Below are positions 30,115-39,004 of a stretch of DNA of 64,000 nucleotides, in pieces. Below the pieces are notes generated by a model. That model was not told the origin of the DNA. It did not search any database and saw only the letters and a list, made by a program, of their open reading frames with translations. Origin of the DNA: Comamonadaceae bacterium OTU4NAUVB1 (lineage in GTDB: Bacteria > Pseudomonadota > Gammaproteobacteria > Burkholderiales > Burkholderiaceae_C); NCBI GenBank assembly GCA_024372625.1, contig CP099605.1, positions 806,001 through 870,000 on the forward strand. Reading direction: 5' to 3'. How positions within the stretch are numbered: position 1 is the first letter of the stretch; each line of letters begins with the position of its first letter. The position numbers and the translations under genes are program-made.

Positions 30115-32085
30115 TTACATCCCGCCCGCGGTGGGCTTGAGGCGCTGGCGCAGTTCGAGCCGGCGTTTTTCCAGTGCCCGGTAGCGCTCGAGCGCCAGGG
30201 GGTCGGTCTCCGCCTGGGCGATGGCCTCGCTCTGGCGCGCCTTGAGCAGGTCGTCGAGCATGAAGTCGAGCACGTTGCGCAGTTCCCGCGCCGCGTCGGC
30301 GGCCGATTCGCCTGCCTGGGCGTGCCCCGGATCGCCGTCGGGATGGGTCATCAGGCGTTCCGCCAGGGCCTCGAAGGACTGGCCGCGCAGGCCTTCGCGC
30401 AGGGCCGCCCAGGCCTGCACGCCGTGCTCGTGCAACTGGCTGTCGAGCCAGCGGAACAACAGGCCGTGCTCGCCCGGCAGGCCGCACAGCAGGTCGTGGA
30501 GTTCGTGCGGCAGGACTTCCCACTCGGCCATGTTCGACAGCAGCCGGCGCGCCGCGACGTCGGGCCGGCTCGGCGGCAGCGTGCGGGCGCGCGACGGCGC
30601 CCGCGACGGTGGCGCGCCCCGTCCACCGGCACGGCGCGGCGCGGCGCGGCGTTCGCCCGGGTCGTCCCAACCGGAAGGATCGCGGCCATCGCGGTCGTCG
30701 CGGAAGTCCTGGCCTTCGAACGCCTCCGGAGCGTCGTCGCGCCGCGGGGCCGGGCGGGCCGCCGCCGAGGAGCGGCGCGACGCGGCGACGGCGCCCCACA
30801 GTTCGGTGAGTTCGGTCGTGCCGAGCTGCACTTTCTCGGCGATCTCGCCGAGCAGCTGGCGCTTGAGCGCGCCGTCGGGCAGGGCGCTCCACAGGGGGCG
30901 GGCGTTGCTCGTCATGCGGGCGCGTCCTTCGGCGCTGCCCAGGTCGCAGCCCTCGCGCGCCGCCTCCAGCATGAAGCGGCTCAGGGGCGTGGCCTCGGCG
31001 ACGAAGCCGGCGAAGGCCTCGGCGCCGAACGCGCGGATGTAGCTGTCGGGATCGTGCTCGGCGGGCAGGAACAGGAACTTGATGCTGCGCACGTCGCTGG
31101 CGTAGGGCAGGGCGCCGTCGAGCGCCTTGCGCGCGGCGCGCCGGCCGGCGGCGTCGCCGTCGAAGCTGAAGACCACCGAATCGGTGAACCGGAAGAGCTT
31201 CTGCACGTGCTCGGGCGTGCAGGCCGTCCCCAGCGTGGCGACCGTGTTCGGAAAACCCAGCTGCGCCAGCGCGACGACGTCCATGTAGCCTTCGGTGACC
31301 AGCGCGTAGCCGAGTTGGCGGAAAGCGGTTCGCGCCTCGTACAGGCCGTAGAGCTCGCGGCCCTTGCTGAAGACCGGCGTCTCGGGCGAGTTGAGGTACT
31401 TGGGCTTCTCGTCGCCCAGGACGCGCCCGCCGAAGCCGATGGTCTCGCCCTTGACGTTGCGGATCGGGAACATCACGCGGTCGCGGAAGCGGTCGTAGCG
31501 CTTGCCGTCCTCCTCCTCGCCGACGATCACCAGGCCGCTCTCGGCCAGCAACGGATCGTCGTAGCTCGGGAAGACGCTCGCCAGGCTGCGCCATCCCGCG
31601 GGCGCGTAGCCGATGCCGAACTGCTTGGCGACCTCGCCGGAGACGCCGCGACCCTTGAGGTAGTCGATGGCGCCGGGGGACTGGCGCAGGTGCTTGCGGT
31701 AGGCATCGCCCGCCTTCTCCAGCACGTCGGTGAGCGTGGCCTGCTTCTCGCGCTGGCCGGCCGCGCGGGCCCGCTCCTCGGGCGAGGCGTCGTCCTCGGG
31801 CACCTGCAGGCCGTATTCGCCCGCCAGGTCGCGCACCGCCTCGACGAAACCCATGCCGGCGTGCTCCATCAGGAAGCCGATGGCGTTGCCGTGCGCGCTG
31901 CAGCCGAAGCAGTGATAGAACTGCTTGCTCGGGCTGACCGAGAACGAGGGCGACTTCTCGCCATGGAACGGGCACAGGCCCATGAAGTTGGCGCCGGCCT
32001 TGCGCAGCTGCACATAGCGCCCGACGATCTCCACGACGTCGGCGCGGGCGATCAGTTCCTGGATGAATGCTTGAGGGATGGACAT
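30115..32085 (-). CDS. dnaG: DNA primase
   Basis: This 656-residue protein has the CHC2 zinc finger (Cys38, His41, Cys59, Cys62), a TOPRIM catalytic core at about 260-345 (VTEGYMDVVAL, FSFDGDAAGRRAA) and a C-terminal helicase-binding domain (about 515-650). It makes the RNA primers for replication at the fork. The start MSIPQAFIQELIARAD is the family start; an ATG six codons earlier is disfavoured. A region of about 60 residues rich in Arg/Ala/Pro/Asp (about 455-520) links the core and the helicase-binding domain. No rpsU precedes it here, unlike the E. coli macromolecular synthesis operon. Confidence 0.96.
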   Translation of the reverse strand: MSIPQAFIQELIARADVVEIVGRYVQLRKAGANFMGLCPFHGEKSPSFSVSPSKQFYHCFGCSAHGNAIGFLMEHAGMGFVEAVRDLAGEYGLQVPEDDASPEERARAAGQREKQATLTDVLEKAGDAYRKHLRQSPGAIDYLKGRGVSGEVAKQFGIGYAPAGWRSLASVFPSYDDPLLAESGLVIVGEEEDGKRYDRFRDRVMFPIRNVKGETIGFGGRVLGDEKPKYLNSPETPVFSKGRELYGLYEARTAFRQLGYALVTEGYMDVVALAQLGFPNTVATLGTACTPEHVQKLFRFTDSVVFSFDGDAAGRRAARKALDGALPYASDVRSIKFLFLPAEHDPDSYIRAFGAEAFAGFVAEATPLSRFMLEAAREGCDLGSAEGRARMTSNARPLWSALPDGALKRQLLGEIAEKVQLGTTELTELWGAVAASRRSSAAARPAPRRDDAPEAFEGQDFRDDRDGRDPSGWDDPGERRAAPRRAGGRGAPPSRAPSRARTLPPSRPDVAARRLLSNMAEWEVLPHELHDLLCGLPGEHGLLFRWLDSQLHEHGVQAWAALREGLRGQSFEALAERLMTHPDGDPGHAQAGESAADAARELRNVLDFMLDDLLKARQSEAIAQAETDPLALERYRALEKRRLELRQRLKPTAGGM

Positions 32086-32191
32086 GTAGGCGCGCAGCGG
32101 CAAATCATACGCAAGCGGCCTTGCCGGGTTGCCCGGACGGCATACTCGCGCGGCCCGTCACCGCCCTTCCAACCGCCCGCCGGCGCCACGC

Positions 32192-33082
32192 ATGATCCGC
32201 AGATTCCTCCGCCTCGACGACCCGTTGCTGCGTCATCCCTTGCGATTCCTGTGGGAGGCGCTCAAGGGATTCCGTGCCAACCAGGGCCTGCTGTTGGCCG
32301 GCGCGGTCGCCTACTACGCGCTGCTGTCGATGGTGCCGCTGCTCATCGTCAGCGTGATCGCGCTGTCGCATTTCATCGACCAGCGCGAGCTGCTGGTCAC
32401 CATCGGGCGCTACCTCGAATGGCTGCTGCCGGGCCAGTCGCGCGCCATCGTCGGCGAGCTTTCCAACTTCCTCGCCCACCGCGACGTGCTCGGCCCGGTG
32501 CTGCTGGTGACGATGATCTTCTTCAGCTCGCTCGCCTTCACGGTGCTGGAGAACGCGATGTCGGTGATCTTCAACCACCGCAAGGCCGACCGCTCCAGGC
32601 ACTTCCTGGTCTCGGCGGTGATGCCCTACCTCTACATCCTCAGCCTGTGCTTCGGGCTGCTGCTGGTGACGCTGGTGTCGGGCGCGCTGCAGATCATCGG
32701 CCAGGAGCGGGTGGAACTGCTGGGCTACAGCTGGTCGATGTCCGGCGTGTCGGGCCTGCTGCTCTACCTGCTGGGCCTGGGCGGCGAGATCTTCCTGTTG
32801 ACCTCGCTCTACATGGTGATGCCGGTGGGCCGCCTGTCGCTGCGCCACGCGCTGGTCGGCGGCGTGACGGCGACCCTGCTGTGGGAGGTCACGCGGCGGG
32901 TGCTGGTGTGGTATTTCTCGACGCTTTCGCAGGTCAACGTGGTCTACGGCTCGCTCACCACCGCGATCGTCGTGCTGCTGAGCCTGGAGATCGCCGCCAC
33001 GCTGGTGCTCTTCGGCGCCCAGGTCATCGCGCAATACGAGCGGCTGGACCGCCAGCAGACCGCGGCGGCGGTGGCGGCCTAG
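32192..33082 (+). CDS. YihY/UPF0761-family inner membrane protein
   Basis: This 296-residue protein has six hydrophobic segments and family words such as LLLAGAVAYYALLSMVPLLIV at the N terminus and the late YSLTT-like region (VYGSLTTAIVVLLSLEIAATLVLFGAQ). Family members were once annotated as ribonuclease BN, which is wrong; the true role is unknown, possibly membrane transport or organisation. The gene is divergent from dnaG with a 106-base gap. The ATG at 32192 (MIRRFLRLDDP) is chosen over one 63 bases upstream because it gives the family N terminus. Confidence 0.85.
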   Translation: MIRRFLRLDDPLLRHPLRFLWEALKGFRANQGLLLAGAVAYYALLSMVPLLIVSVIALSHFIDQRELLVTIGRYLEWLLPGQSRAIVGELSNFLAHRDVLGPVLLVTMIFFSSLAFTVLENAMSVIFNHRKADRSRHFLVSAVMPYLYILSLCFGLLLVTLVSGALQIIGQERVELLGYSWSMSGVSGLLLYLLGLGGEIFLLTSLYMVMPVGRLSLRHALVGGVTATLLWEVTRRVLVWYFSTLSQVNVVYGSLTTAIVVLLSLEIAATLVLFGAQVIAQYERLDRQQTAAAVAA

Positions 33083-33086
33083 CGCC

Positions 33087-33845
33087 TCAGCGCGGCGCCA
33101 TGCGGATCGCGCCGTCGAGGCGGATCACCTCGCCGTTGAGCATGTCGTTCTCGATGATGTGGCGTGCGAGCTTGGCGTAGTCCTTGGGCGTGCCCAGGCG
33201 CGACGGAAAGGGCACGCTCGCGGCCAGCGCGTCCTGCACCTCCTGCGGCATGCCGAAGAGCATCGGCGTGCCGAAGATGCCCGGCGCGATGGTCATGTTG
33301 CGGATGCCGCTGCGCGCCAGGTCGCGCGCGATGGGCAGCGTCATGCCCACGATGCCGCCCTTGGAGGCGCTGTAGGCGGCCTGGCCCATCTGGCCGTCGT
33401 AGGCCGCCACCGAGGCGGTGGAGATCAGCACGCCGCGCTCGCCGGTCGATTCGGGCTCGTTCCGCGTCATCGCCTCGGCGGCCAGACGGATCATGTTGAA
33501 GCTGCCGATCAGGTTGATCGTCACCGCCCGGCTGAACGAGGCCAGTCCGTGCGGGCCGTTCTTGCCGACCACCTTCTCGGCCGGCGCGATGCCGGCGCAG
33601 TTGACCAGGCCGACGAGCTTGCCGCGCTGCTGCGCCGCGGCCACGGCGGCCTGTCCATCGGCCTCCTGCGTCACGTCGCAGGTCACGAAGACACCGCCGA
33701 TCTCGCGCGCCACGGCCTCGCCCTTGTCGGCCTGCATGTCGGCGATCACCACCGTGGCGCCATTGGCCGCGAGCATGCGCGCCGTGCCTTCGCCGAGTCC
33801 GGAGGCGCCGCCCGTGACGAGAAATACCCTGCCGTCGATCTGCAT
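33087..33845 (-). CDS. SDR-family dehydrogenase, 3-hydroxyacyl-CoA dehydrogenase type 2-like
   Basis: This 252-residue protein has the classical SDR motifs: TGGASGLG (cofactor glycines, residues 11-18), the NCAGI strand motif, catalytic STASVAAY serine and YSASKGG (Tyr-x3-Lys). The sequence resembles type II 3-hydroxyacyl-CoA dehydrogenases (HSD10-like), with the typical [12 protein letters not shown] and [15 protein letters not shown] likely reaction is NAD-dependent oxidation of 3-hydroxyacyl-CoA in fatty acid or isoleucine breakdown. It lies convergent to yihY with a 4-base gap. Confidence 0.85.
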   Translation of the reverse strand: MQIDGRVFLVTGGASGLGEGTARMLAANGATVVIADMQADKGEAVAREIGGVFVTCDVTQEADGQAAVAAAQQRGKLVGLVNCAGIAPAEKVVGKNGPHGLASFSRAVTINLIGSFNMIRLAAEAMTRNEPESTGERGVLISTASVAAYDGQMGQAAYSASKGGIVGMTLPIARDLARSGIRNMTIAPGIFGTPMLFGMPQEVQDALAASVPFPSRLGTPKDYAKLARHIIENDMLNGEVIRLDGAIRMAPR

Positions 33846-33935
33846 CTGTCTGTCTCCTGGTGTGTGGTTCGAACGGCGATTATCGAATCGTGTGCGTCAA
33901 TCGGCCGTGGGAAACGCCCGACCCAGAACGACGAA

Positions 33936-33957
33936 GGCCCCGACCGAGGTCGGGGCC
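33936..33957. terminator. Hairpin terminator downstream of phasin
   Basis: GGCCCCGACC-GA-GGTCGGGGCC is a perfect 10-bp stem. On the minus strand it is followed by TTCGTCGTTCT. It lies 65 bases past the phasin stop and upstream of the SDR start, so it most likely ends the phasin transcript. Confidence 0.7.
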
Positions 33958-34021
33958 CATGGCGCGTCCCGAAGGACGTGCGGCCGGCGAGTCAGCGGCG
34001 GGACCGGCCCGCCACCGCCGC

Positions 34022-34579
34022 TCAGCGCTTGCGCGAAGCGGTCTGCGTGGTCGTCTTGGCGGCGTTCACAGCCGTGTTCTGGACGGCCTGGAAGTTGGCT
34101 TCGGCGACGTCGGAAGCCTGCTTGACGGCCTTCTGCACCGATTCGAAGGCGTTGTTGGCGGCGGCCACGGCGCTCTTCATCACGGCGACGGCGGTTTCCG
34201 AACCAGCGGGCGCGTTCTTGGCGGCGCTGTCGACCAGGCCGGCAAAGTTCTGCTGGGCTTCGACGGCCTTCGACTCGAACGCTTTGCCGAATTCGGCGCC
34301 GGTGCCCTGGGCGATGTCGTACAGGTGACGGCTGTAGGCGGCGGTCTTCTCGGCCAGCGGCTGGAACAGGCTGGCTTGCAGCGTCAGCAGTTCCTGGGCG
34401 TCCTTGACGCTGAGCATGGCTTGCGTGGTGCTCGCGGCTTCGCTCAGGGCGGCCTTGGAAGCGGTGACGTTCAGCTCGACGAGCTTCTCGACGCCTTCGA
34501 AGGCCTTGGTGGTCAGGCCGAACAGCGTTTCGAGGTTGGCTTTTTGTGCGGCGAGGATTTGGTCAGCGGTCAGTGCCAT
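34022..34579 (-). CDS. phaP: Polyhydroxyalkanoate granule-associated phasin
   Basis: This 185-residue, almost wholly helical, Ala-rich protein has the phasin_2 pattern: [29 protein letters not shown] at the start, [12 protein letters not shown], then the heptad-like middle and an Ala/Thr/Lys tail. Phasins coat PHA granules and control their size and number. No synthase gene is in the window. The gene has a good promoter with two repeats just downstream of it, and a strong hairpin after the stop, which fits a highly expressed single-gene unit. Confidence 0.92.
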   Translation of the reverse strand: MALTADQILAAQKANLETLFGLTTKAFEGVEKLVELNVTASKAALSEAASTTQAMLSVKDAQELLTLQASLFQPLAEKTAAYSRHLYDIAQGTGAEFGKAFESKAVEAQQNFAGLVDSAAKNAPAGSETAVAVMKSAVAAANNAFESVQKAVKQASDVAEANFQAVQNTAVNAAKTTTQTASRKR

Positions 34580-34613
34580 GGTGGAACTCCAGAAGTTGAT
34601 GGATTGGATCGGC

Positions 34614-34646
34614 TTGCGCTGCTTCTACATCGTTATGTTGCGCTGC
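34614..34646. promoter_or_regulatory. Paired TTGCGCTGC repeats, candidate PhaR operator
   Basis: TTGCGCTGC occurs at 34614-34622 and again at 34638-34646, exactly 24 bases apart on one face of the helix. Both lie between the candidate phasin promoter and its start codon, a position where a repressor would block transcription. PhaR-type regulators repress phasin genes from TGC-rich sites; the match here is by position and base content only. Confidence 0.45.
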
Positions 34647-34658
34647 AGCATGGATCGA

Positions 34659-34686
34659 AGTATAGGCCGCTGCGACGCCAGAGCAA
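34659..34686 (-). promoter_or_regulatory. Candidate sigma-70 promoter of the phasin gene
   Basis: On the minus strand TTGCTC (-35) and TATACT (-10) are separated by 16 bases. Transcription would start near 34652, about 70 bases before the phasin ATG. Confidence 0.55.
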
Positions 34687-34777
34687 GCGTTTTGGCCTAC
34701 GTCAGGGGTTTTTAGAAAGAGCTTACTAAAAAGCGGCTCTTGGATGGTTTCTCCGCCGACTGGGAGAATCCCGACCC

Positions 34778-35221
34778 ATGAGCACCTCCCGCATTCCCGC
34801 CAGCCAGCGCCATGAATTCCGTGCCTTCCGGCGCATCCCGACGCGCTGGGCCGACAACGATCTCTACGGTCATGTCAACAACGTCGTCTACTACACGTGG
34901 TTCGACACGGCGATCAATTCGATGCTGATCGAGGAGGGCGTGCTGGACCTCCATGGGGGTTCGATCGCCGGATTCGTCGTGGAGACGCACTGCAATTACC
35001 TGTCGCCCATCTCCTATCCGCAGGAGGTCGACATCGGCATCCGTGTCGGGCGCATCGGCACGTCGAGCGTCCGCTACGAACTGGCGGTCTTTCCCAAGGA
35101 CGAGGAGCACGCGTGCGCGCAGGGTCACTTCGTGCATGTCTACGTGGATCGCGCCACGCAGCGGCCGGTACCGATCTCGGGCGGACTGGCGCAGCTGCTG
35201 CAGCGACTCGTCTGGCCATGA
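34778..35221 (+). CDS. Acyl-CoA thioesterase, 4-hydroxybenzoyl-CoA thioesterase family
   Basis: This 147-residue hotdog-fold protein has the 4HBT active-site block TRWADNDLYGHVNNVVYYTWFDTAI (catalytic Asp in the DNDLYGHVNN motif). Such enzymes hydrolyse the thioester of acyl-CoA. The natural acyl group is not known. It stands alone between phasin (divergent) and a terminator hairpin. Confidence 0.88.
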   Translation: MSTSRIPASQRHEFRAFRRIPTRWADNDLYGHVNNVVYYTWFDTAINSMLIEEGVLDLHGGSIAGFVVETHCNYLSPISYPQEVDIGIRVGRIGTSSVRYELAVFPKDEEHACAQGHFVHVYVDRATQRPVPISGGLAQLLQRLVWP

Positions 35222-35222
35222 A

Positions 35223-35246
35223 AAACGGCGCCCGAGGCGCCGTTTC
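35223..35246. terminator. Hairpin terminator after the thioesterase gene
   Basis: AAACGGCGCC-CGA-GGCGCCGTTT is a perfect stem that begins one base after the thioesterase stop codon and ends in a short T run. Because it is symmetric with A and T flanks it can also serve the convergent gene at 35291. Confidence 0.75.
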
Positions 35247-35290
35247 GATGATCGGTCGATCGCATCGAGCGATCGAGCCATCCCGCAGAA

Positions 35291-35692
35291 TTACATCTTC
35301 ATCTTCTTGATGTCGGCCTTGCCCTTGGCTTCATCGGCCTTGGCTTGCTTCACGCACGCGTCCTTGGCGGCGCCCGACTGGTCGTCGCACTTTTCCTTGG
35401 CCACGTCGTAGGCCATGCTGACCTTCTCTTCGGCGACCTTGCGGGCGTGCGAAGCGGTCGGCTTGTACTGGTTCTCCAGGTCCGCCTTGGCGACCTTCTG
35501 GGTGCCCGACGCTTCCTTCGAACACACGTCCTTGGCGTTGTCCTTCATCGTGTCGCACTGGGCCTTGGCGACCTTGTAGTCGGCCTCGATTTTTTCCTTG
35601 GCGACGTTGTACTCGTCCTTGGTCAGCGCGCTTGCACCGCTGGCGACGAAAAAGGAGGAGACGATGGCGAGGGCGAGGAGTTGCTTCTTCAT
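35291..35692 (-). CDS. Small periplasmic helical protein, function unknown
   Basis: This 133-residue protein has a signal peptide (KKQLLALAIVSSFFVASGASA, residues 2-22). The mature chain is strongly helical and lysine-rich, with repeated A-K-A/E patterns and four cysteines (in AQCDTM, DVCSKE, EKCDDQ and DACVKQ) spaced as if forming two disulphide pairs. Similar proteins are common in Comamonadaceae and are sometimes mislabelled TolA-like. No role is known; a cell-envelope or stress function is a guess. It lies 88 bases upstream of the CsbD gene's end, in the same orientation. Confidence 0.75.
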   Translation of the reverse strand: MKKQLLALAIVSSFFVASGASALTKDEYNVAKEKIEADYKVAKAQCDTMKDNAKDVCSKEASGTQKVAKADLENQYKPTASHARKVAEEKVSMAYDVAKEKCDDQSGAAKDACVKQAKADEAKGKADIKKMKM

Positions 35693-35780
35693 GATTTTTT
35701 TCCTTGGTGCTTCTGTTATTTATTGGTTGTCGAATCGTCGATGTCTGCGGTCCGCCGCTATGTTGGCGGAGCCGGGTGCG

Positions 35781-36014
35781 TCAGATCTTTTCCATCCACA
35801 GCGCGGCCGGCGTGCGGCCGTCGCGGTTTTCCCAGGCGGCCACCTGCGTCTCCGCTTCGTCGCGGCTGACGCCATGACGCTCCTGGATGCGACCCAGGAG
35901 CTGGTCGCGCTTGCCCGCGATGACGTCGAAGTCGTCGTCGGTCAGCTTTCCCCATTGCTCCTTGACCTTTCCCTTGAACTGCTTCCAGTTGCCTTCGAGC
36001 GTGTCTTTGTTCAT
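35781..36014 (-). CDS. CsbD-family stress response protein
   Basis: This 77-residue protein has the CsbD core MNKDTLEGNWKQFKGKVKEQ followed by WGKLTDDDFDVIAGKRDQLLGRIQ. It has a longer tail than the shortest family members (HGVSRDEAETQVAAWENRDG). CsbD proteins are small, abundant, induced by general stress in several bacteria, and of unknown mechanism. AAGGAGCAAGGCA precedes the ATG. Confidence 0.9.
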   Translation of the reverse strand: MNKDTLEGNWKQFKGKVKEQWGKLTDDDFDVIAGKRDQLLGRIQERHGVSRDEAETQVAAWENRDGRTPAALWMEKI

Positions 36015-36298
36015 TGCCTTGCTCCTTTGCGGTTCATGCGTGAAATGACGTCCCGGGTCGCATGGCGAAAAAGCGGTGCGGATCGCTTCCGGCCCATCCC
36101 GATGACGTGAAAAGGAATGTAGGAGCACCGGTATTTGGAACGTGGTAGGACTCCCGCAGAGTCGCCCGTAGGCACATGCCGACGAGGGTCGTGATAATCG
36201 GAGCCACGCCCGGCGGGGCCGACCGGTATCGTCTTGCGCCGGCCTCCTTGCATCGCTCATCGAGCCGGACCCCCGCGAATCACCCACGCCTGCGCACC

Positions 36299-37555
36299 AT
36301 GATCATCCAGAGCCTGCTCGACACCGACCTCTACAAGTTCACGATGATGCAGGTCGTGCTGCATCACTTTCCCGGCGCCCGCGTCGAATACCGCTTCAAG
36401 TGCCGCAATCCCGGCATCGACCTCGCGCGATTCGCCGACGAGGTCCGCGAGGAGGTGCGTCACCTGTGCTCGCTGCAGTTCACGGAGACCGAACTCGCCT
36501 ACCTGAGCTCGATGCGCTTCATCAAGAGCGACTTCGTCGATTTCCTGGGGCTGTTCCGGCTCAACGAGAAATACATCCGCATCGTCCCGCATCCGTCGGG
36601 CGAACTGGAGATCGGCATCGAGGGGCCGTGGCTCCACACGATCCTGTTCGAGATCCCGGTGCTCGCCATCGTCAACGAGGTGTACTTCCGCAACACGCAG
36701 AAGCACCCCGACTTCGACGAGGGCCGGCGGCGGCTGGAGACCAAGATCACGCAACTCCAGAGCGCCGGCCTGGGGGACCTGAAGATCGCCGACTACGGCA
36801 CGCGCCGCCGCTTCGCGAAGGGCTGGCACGAGGAGGTGCTGCAGACCCTCACCAGCCGGCTGGGCGCGGTCGTGGCGCCGCCGCCGCCGTCCACCACGGT
36901 GCCGGTGCAGGTGCCCGTGGCCGCGCCGACGCCCGTGCCCGGTCGTCCCGCGCAGCTCGCGGGCACGAGCAACGTGCTGTTCGCCATGAAGCTCGGCCTG
37001 ATCCCGCTGGGCACCATGGCGCACGAGTACCTGCAGGCCTGCCAGGCGCTGGGCCCGCGCCTGCGCGACAGCCAGATCTTCGGCTTCGAGTCCTGGGCGC
37101 GCGAGTACCGGGGCGACCTGGGCATCGCGCTGTCGGACGTCTACGGCATGAGCGCGTTCCTGCGCGACTTCGATCTGTATTTCTGCAAGCTCTTCGACGG
37201 CGCGCGCCACGACAGCGGCGACCCGTTCCAGTGGGGCGAGCGGATGCTGGCGCACTACGTCGCCAACCGGGTCGATCCGCGCACCAAGACGCTGATCTTC
37301 AGCGACGGCCTGACGGTGCCGCGCACGATCGAGCTCTACCACCAGTTCCGGGGGCGCTGCCAGCTCGCGTTCGGCATCGGCACCAACCTCACCAACGACA
37401 TCGGCTGCGAACCGCTGCAGATCGTCATCAAGATGCTGCGCTGCAACGGCCAGCCGGTGGCCAAGCTCTCCGACACGCCGTCGAAGAACATGTGCGACGA
37501 CGAGCGCTACCTCGGCTACCTGCGCCAGGTCTTCCAGATCGAGCAGCCGGCCTGA
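36299..37555 (+). CDS. pncB: Nicotinate phosphoribosyltransferase
   Basis: This 418-residue enzyme has the family start [23 protein letters not shown] and the blocks [31 protein letters not shown] and [16 protein letters not shown]. It joins nicotinate to PRPP with ATP use in the NAD salvage (Preiss-Handler) route. Residues about 189-220 form a Pro/Val/Ala-rich insertion ([20 protein letters not shown]) just before AGTSNVLFA, which is absent from typical PncB. The stop overlaps the start of the antiporter gene (TGATG). The ATG at 36299 gives the family N terminus. Confidence 0.95.
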   Translation: MIIQSLLDTDLYKFTMMQVVLHHFPGARVEYRFKCRNPGIDLARFADEVREEVRHLCSLQFTETELAYLSSMRFIKSDFVDFLGLFRLNEKYIRIVPHPSGELEIGIEGPWLHTILFEIPVLAIVNEVYFRNTQKHPDFDEGRRRLETKITQLQSAGLGDLKIADYGTRRRFAKGWHEEVLQTLTSRLGAVVAPPPPSTTVPVQVPVAAPTPVPGRPAQLAGTSNVLFAMKLGLIPLGTMAHEYLQACQALGPRLRDSQIFGFESWAREYRGDLGIALSDVYGMSAFLRDFDLYFCKLFDGARHDSGDPFQWGERMLAHYVANRVDPRTKTLIFSDGLTVPRTIELYHQFRGRCQLAFGIGTNLTNDIGCEPLQIVIKMLRCNGQPVAKLSDTPSKNMCDDERYLGYLRQVFQIEQPA

Positions 37556-38958
37556 TGGCGGGCGGACACGCGGGAGTGCTCGACGGCGCCGCGCTGTCGC
37601 CGCTGTGGGGCGTGCCCTTCGCCGGGCTGCTGCTGTCGATCGCGTTGCTGCCGCTGTTCGCGCCCGCCTTCTGGCATCGCCACGATGGCAAGGTCGTGCT
37701 GGGATGGGTGCTGGCCTTCATGCTGCCTTTCACGATCGCCTTCGGCTTGCCGATGGCCCTCGGGCAGTTCGTCCATGCGGCCCTGGCCGAGTACGTGCCT
37801 TTCATCGTCCTGCTCACGGCGCTGTTCACGGTGGCCGGCGGCATCCACGTGAGCGGCAACCTGCGTGGCGCTCCGGGACTCAACGTGGCGATCCTCGCCC
37901 TGGGGGCGGTGCTGGCGAGCGTGATGGGCACCACCGGCGCTTCGATGCTGCTGATCCGCCCGCTGATCCGCGCCAACGACGACCGCGTCCGCTGCGCGCA
38001 CGTGGTGGTGTTCTTCATCTTCATCGTCTCCAACGTCGGCGGCGCCCTCACGCCGCTGGGCGATCCACCGCTGTTCCTGGGTTTCCTGAAGGGCGTCGAC
38101 TTCTTCTGGACCGTGCGGCACCTGCTGCCGCAGACCCTGTGCCTGCTGGGCGTGCTGCTGGCGCTGTTCTGGGTCGTCGACCGGCACCTGTTCAGGGTCG
38201 ATGGCGTGCGACCGGTCGACCCGACGCCCGACACGCCGGTCCCGATCACGACCACCGGGACCGCGACCGTCGGCCGCTGGCCGATCGGCATCGAGGGCGC
38301 GCGCAACTTCTGGCTGCTCGCCGGCGTGATCGGCCTGGTGCTGATGAGCGGGACCTGGAGGTCGCCGATCGCGTTCGACGTCATGGGCACGCCCGTCGGC
38401 TTGCCCGGCCTGCTGCGCGACGTGGGCCTGCTCGCGCTGACGGGGCTGTCGCTCGCGTGGACCCCGCGCCGGGTGCATGCGGCCAACCGCTTCGGTTGGG
38501 CGCCGATGGCCGAGGTGGGGACGCTCTTCGCCGGCATCTTCCTGACCATCGTGCCGGTCATCGCGATGCTCAAGGCGGGCGCGGCCGGGCCGTTCGGCGC
38601 CGTGGTGTCGGCCGTCACGCGCGCCGACGGCCAGCCCGATCCGGCGATGTACTTCTGGGCCACCGGACTGCTGAGCTCGTTCCTCGACAACGCGCCGACC
38701 TATCTGGTCTTCTTCAACACCGCCGGCGGCGACGCGGCGACGCTCATGACCACGCATGCCGCCACGCTGGCGGCGATCTCCGCCGGCGCCGTGTTCATGG
38801 GCGCCAACACCTACATCGGCAACGCGCCCAACCTCATGGTCAAGGCCATCGCCGAGGACCGGGGCGTGCGCATGCCGGGCTTCTTCGGCTTCATGGCCTG
38901 GTCGCTCGTCTGCCTGGTGCCGCTGTTCGTCCTCGTCACCGTCGTGTTCGTCCGCTGA
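37555..38958 (+). CDS. Sodium:proton antiporter-like membrane protein (NhaD/ion transporter superfamily)
   Basis: This 467-residue protein has 11-13 hydrophobic helices. The conserved hairpin regions are ISGNLRG-like (GGIHVSGNLRGAPGLNVAILALG) with TTGASMLLIRPLIRAN, then FIVSNVGGALTPLGDPPLFLGFL and a second FLDNAPTYLVFFN. The words resemble NhaD antiporters and related citrate-transporter-like carriers. It would exchange Na+ or another cation for H+ at the inner membrane; a carboxylate substrate cannot be excluded. The ATG overlaps the pncB stop by one base, so the two are translationally coupled. Confidence 0.83.
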   Translation: MAGGHAGVLDGAALSPLWGVPFAGLLLSIALLPLFAPAFWHRHDGKVVLGWVLAFMLPFTIAFGLPMALGQFVHAALAEYVPFIVLLTALFTVAGGIHVSGNLRGAPGLNVAILALGAVLASVMGTTGASMLLIRPLIRANDDRVRCAHVVVFFIFIVSNVGGALTPLGDPPLFLGFLKGVDFFWTVRHLLPQTLCLLGVLLALFWVVDRHLFRVDGVRPVDPTPDTPVPITTTGTATVGRWPIGIEGARNFWLLAGVIGLVLMSGTWRSPIAFDVMGTPVGLPGLLRDVGLLALTGLSLAWTPRRVHAANRFGWAPMAEVGTLFAGIFLTIVPVIAMLKAGAAGPFGAVVSAVTRADGQPDPAMYFWATGLLSSFLDNAPTYLVFFNTAGGDAATLMTTHAATLAAISAGAVFMGANTYIGNAPNLMVKAIAEDRGVRMPGFFGFMAWSLVCLVPLFVLVTVVFVR

Positions 38959-39004
38959 GCCGGTCGGCCGACGCCTTCCTCAACCCCATCCTTCAACCTC
39001 CGCC

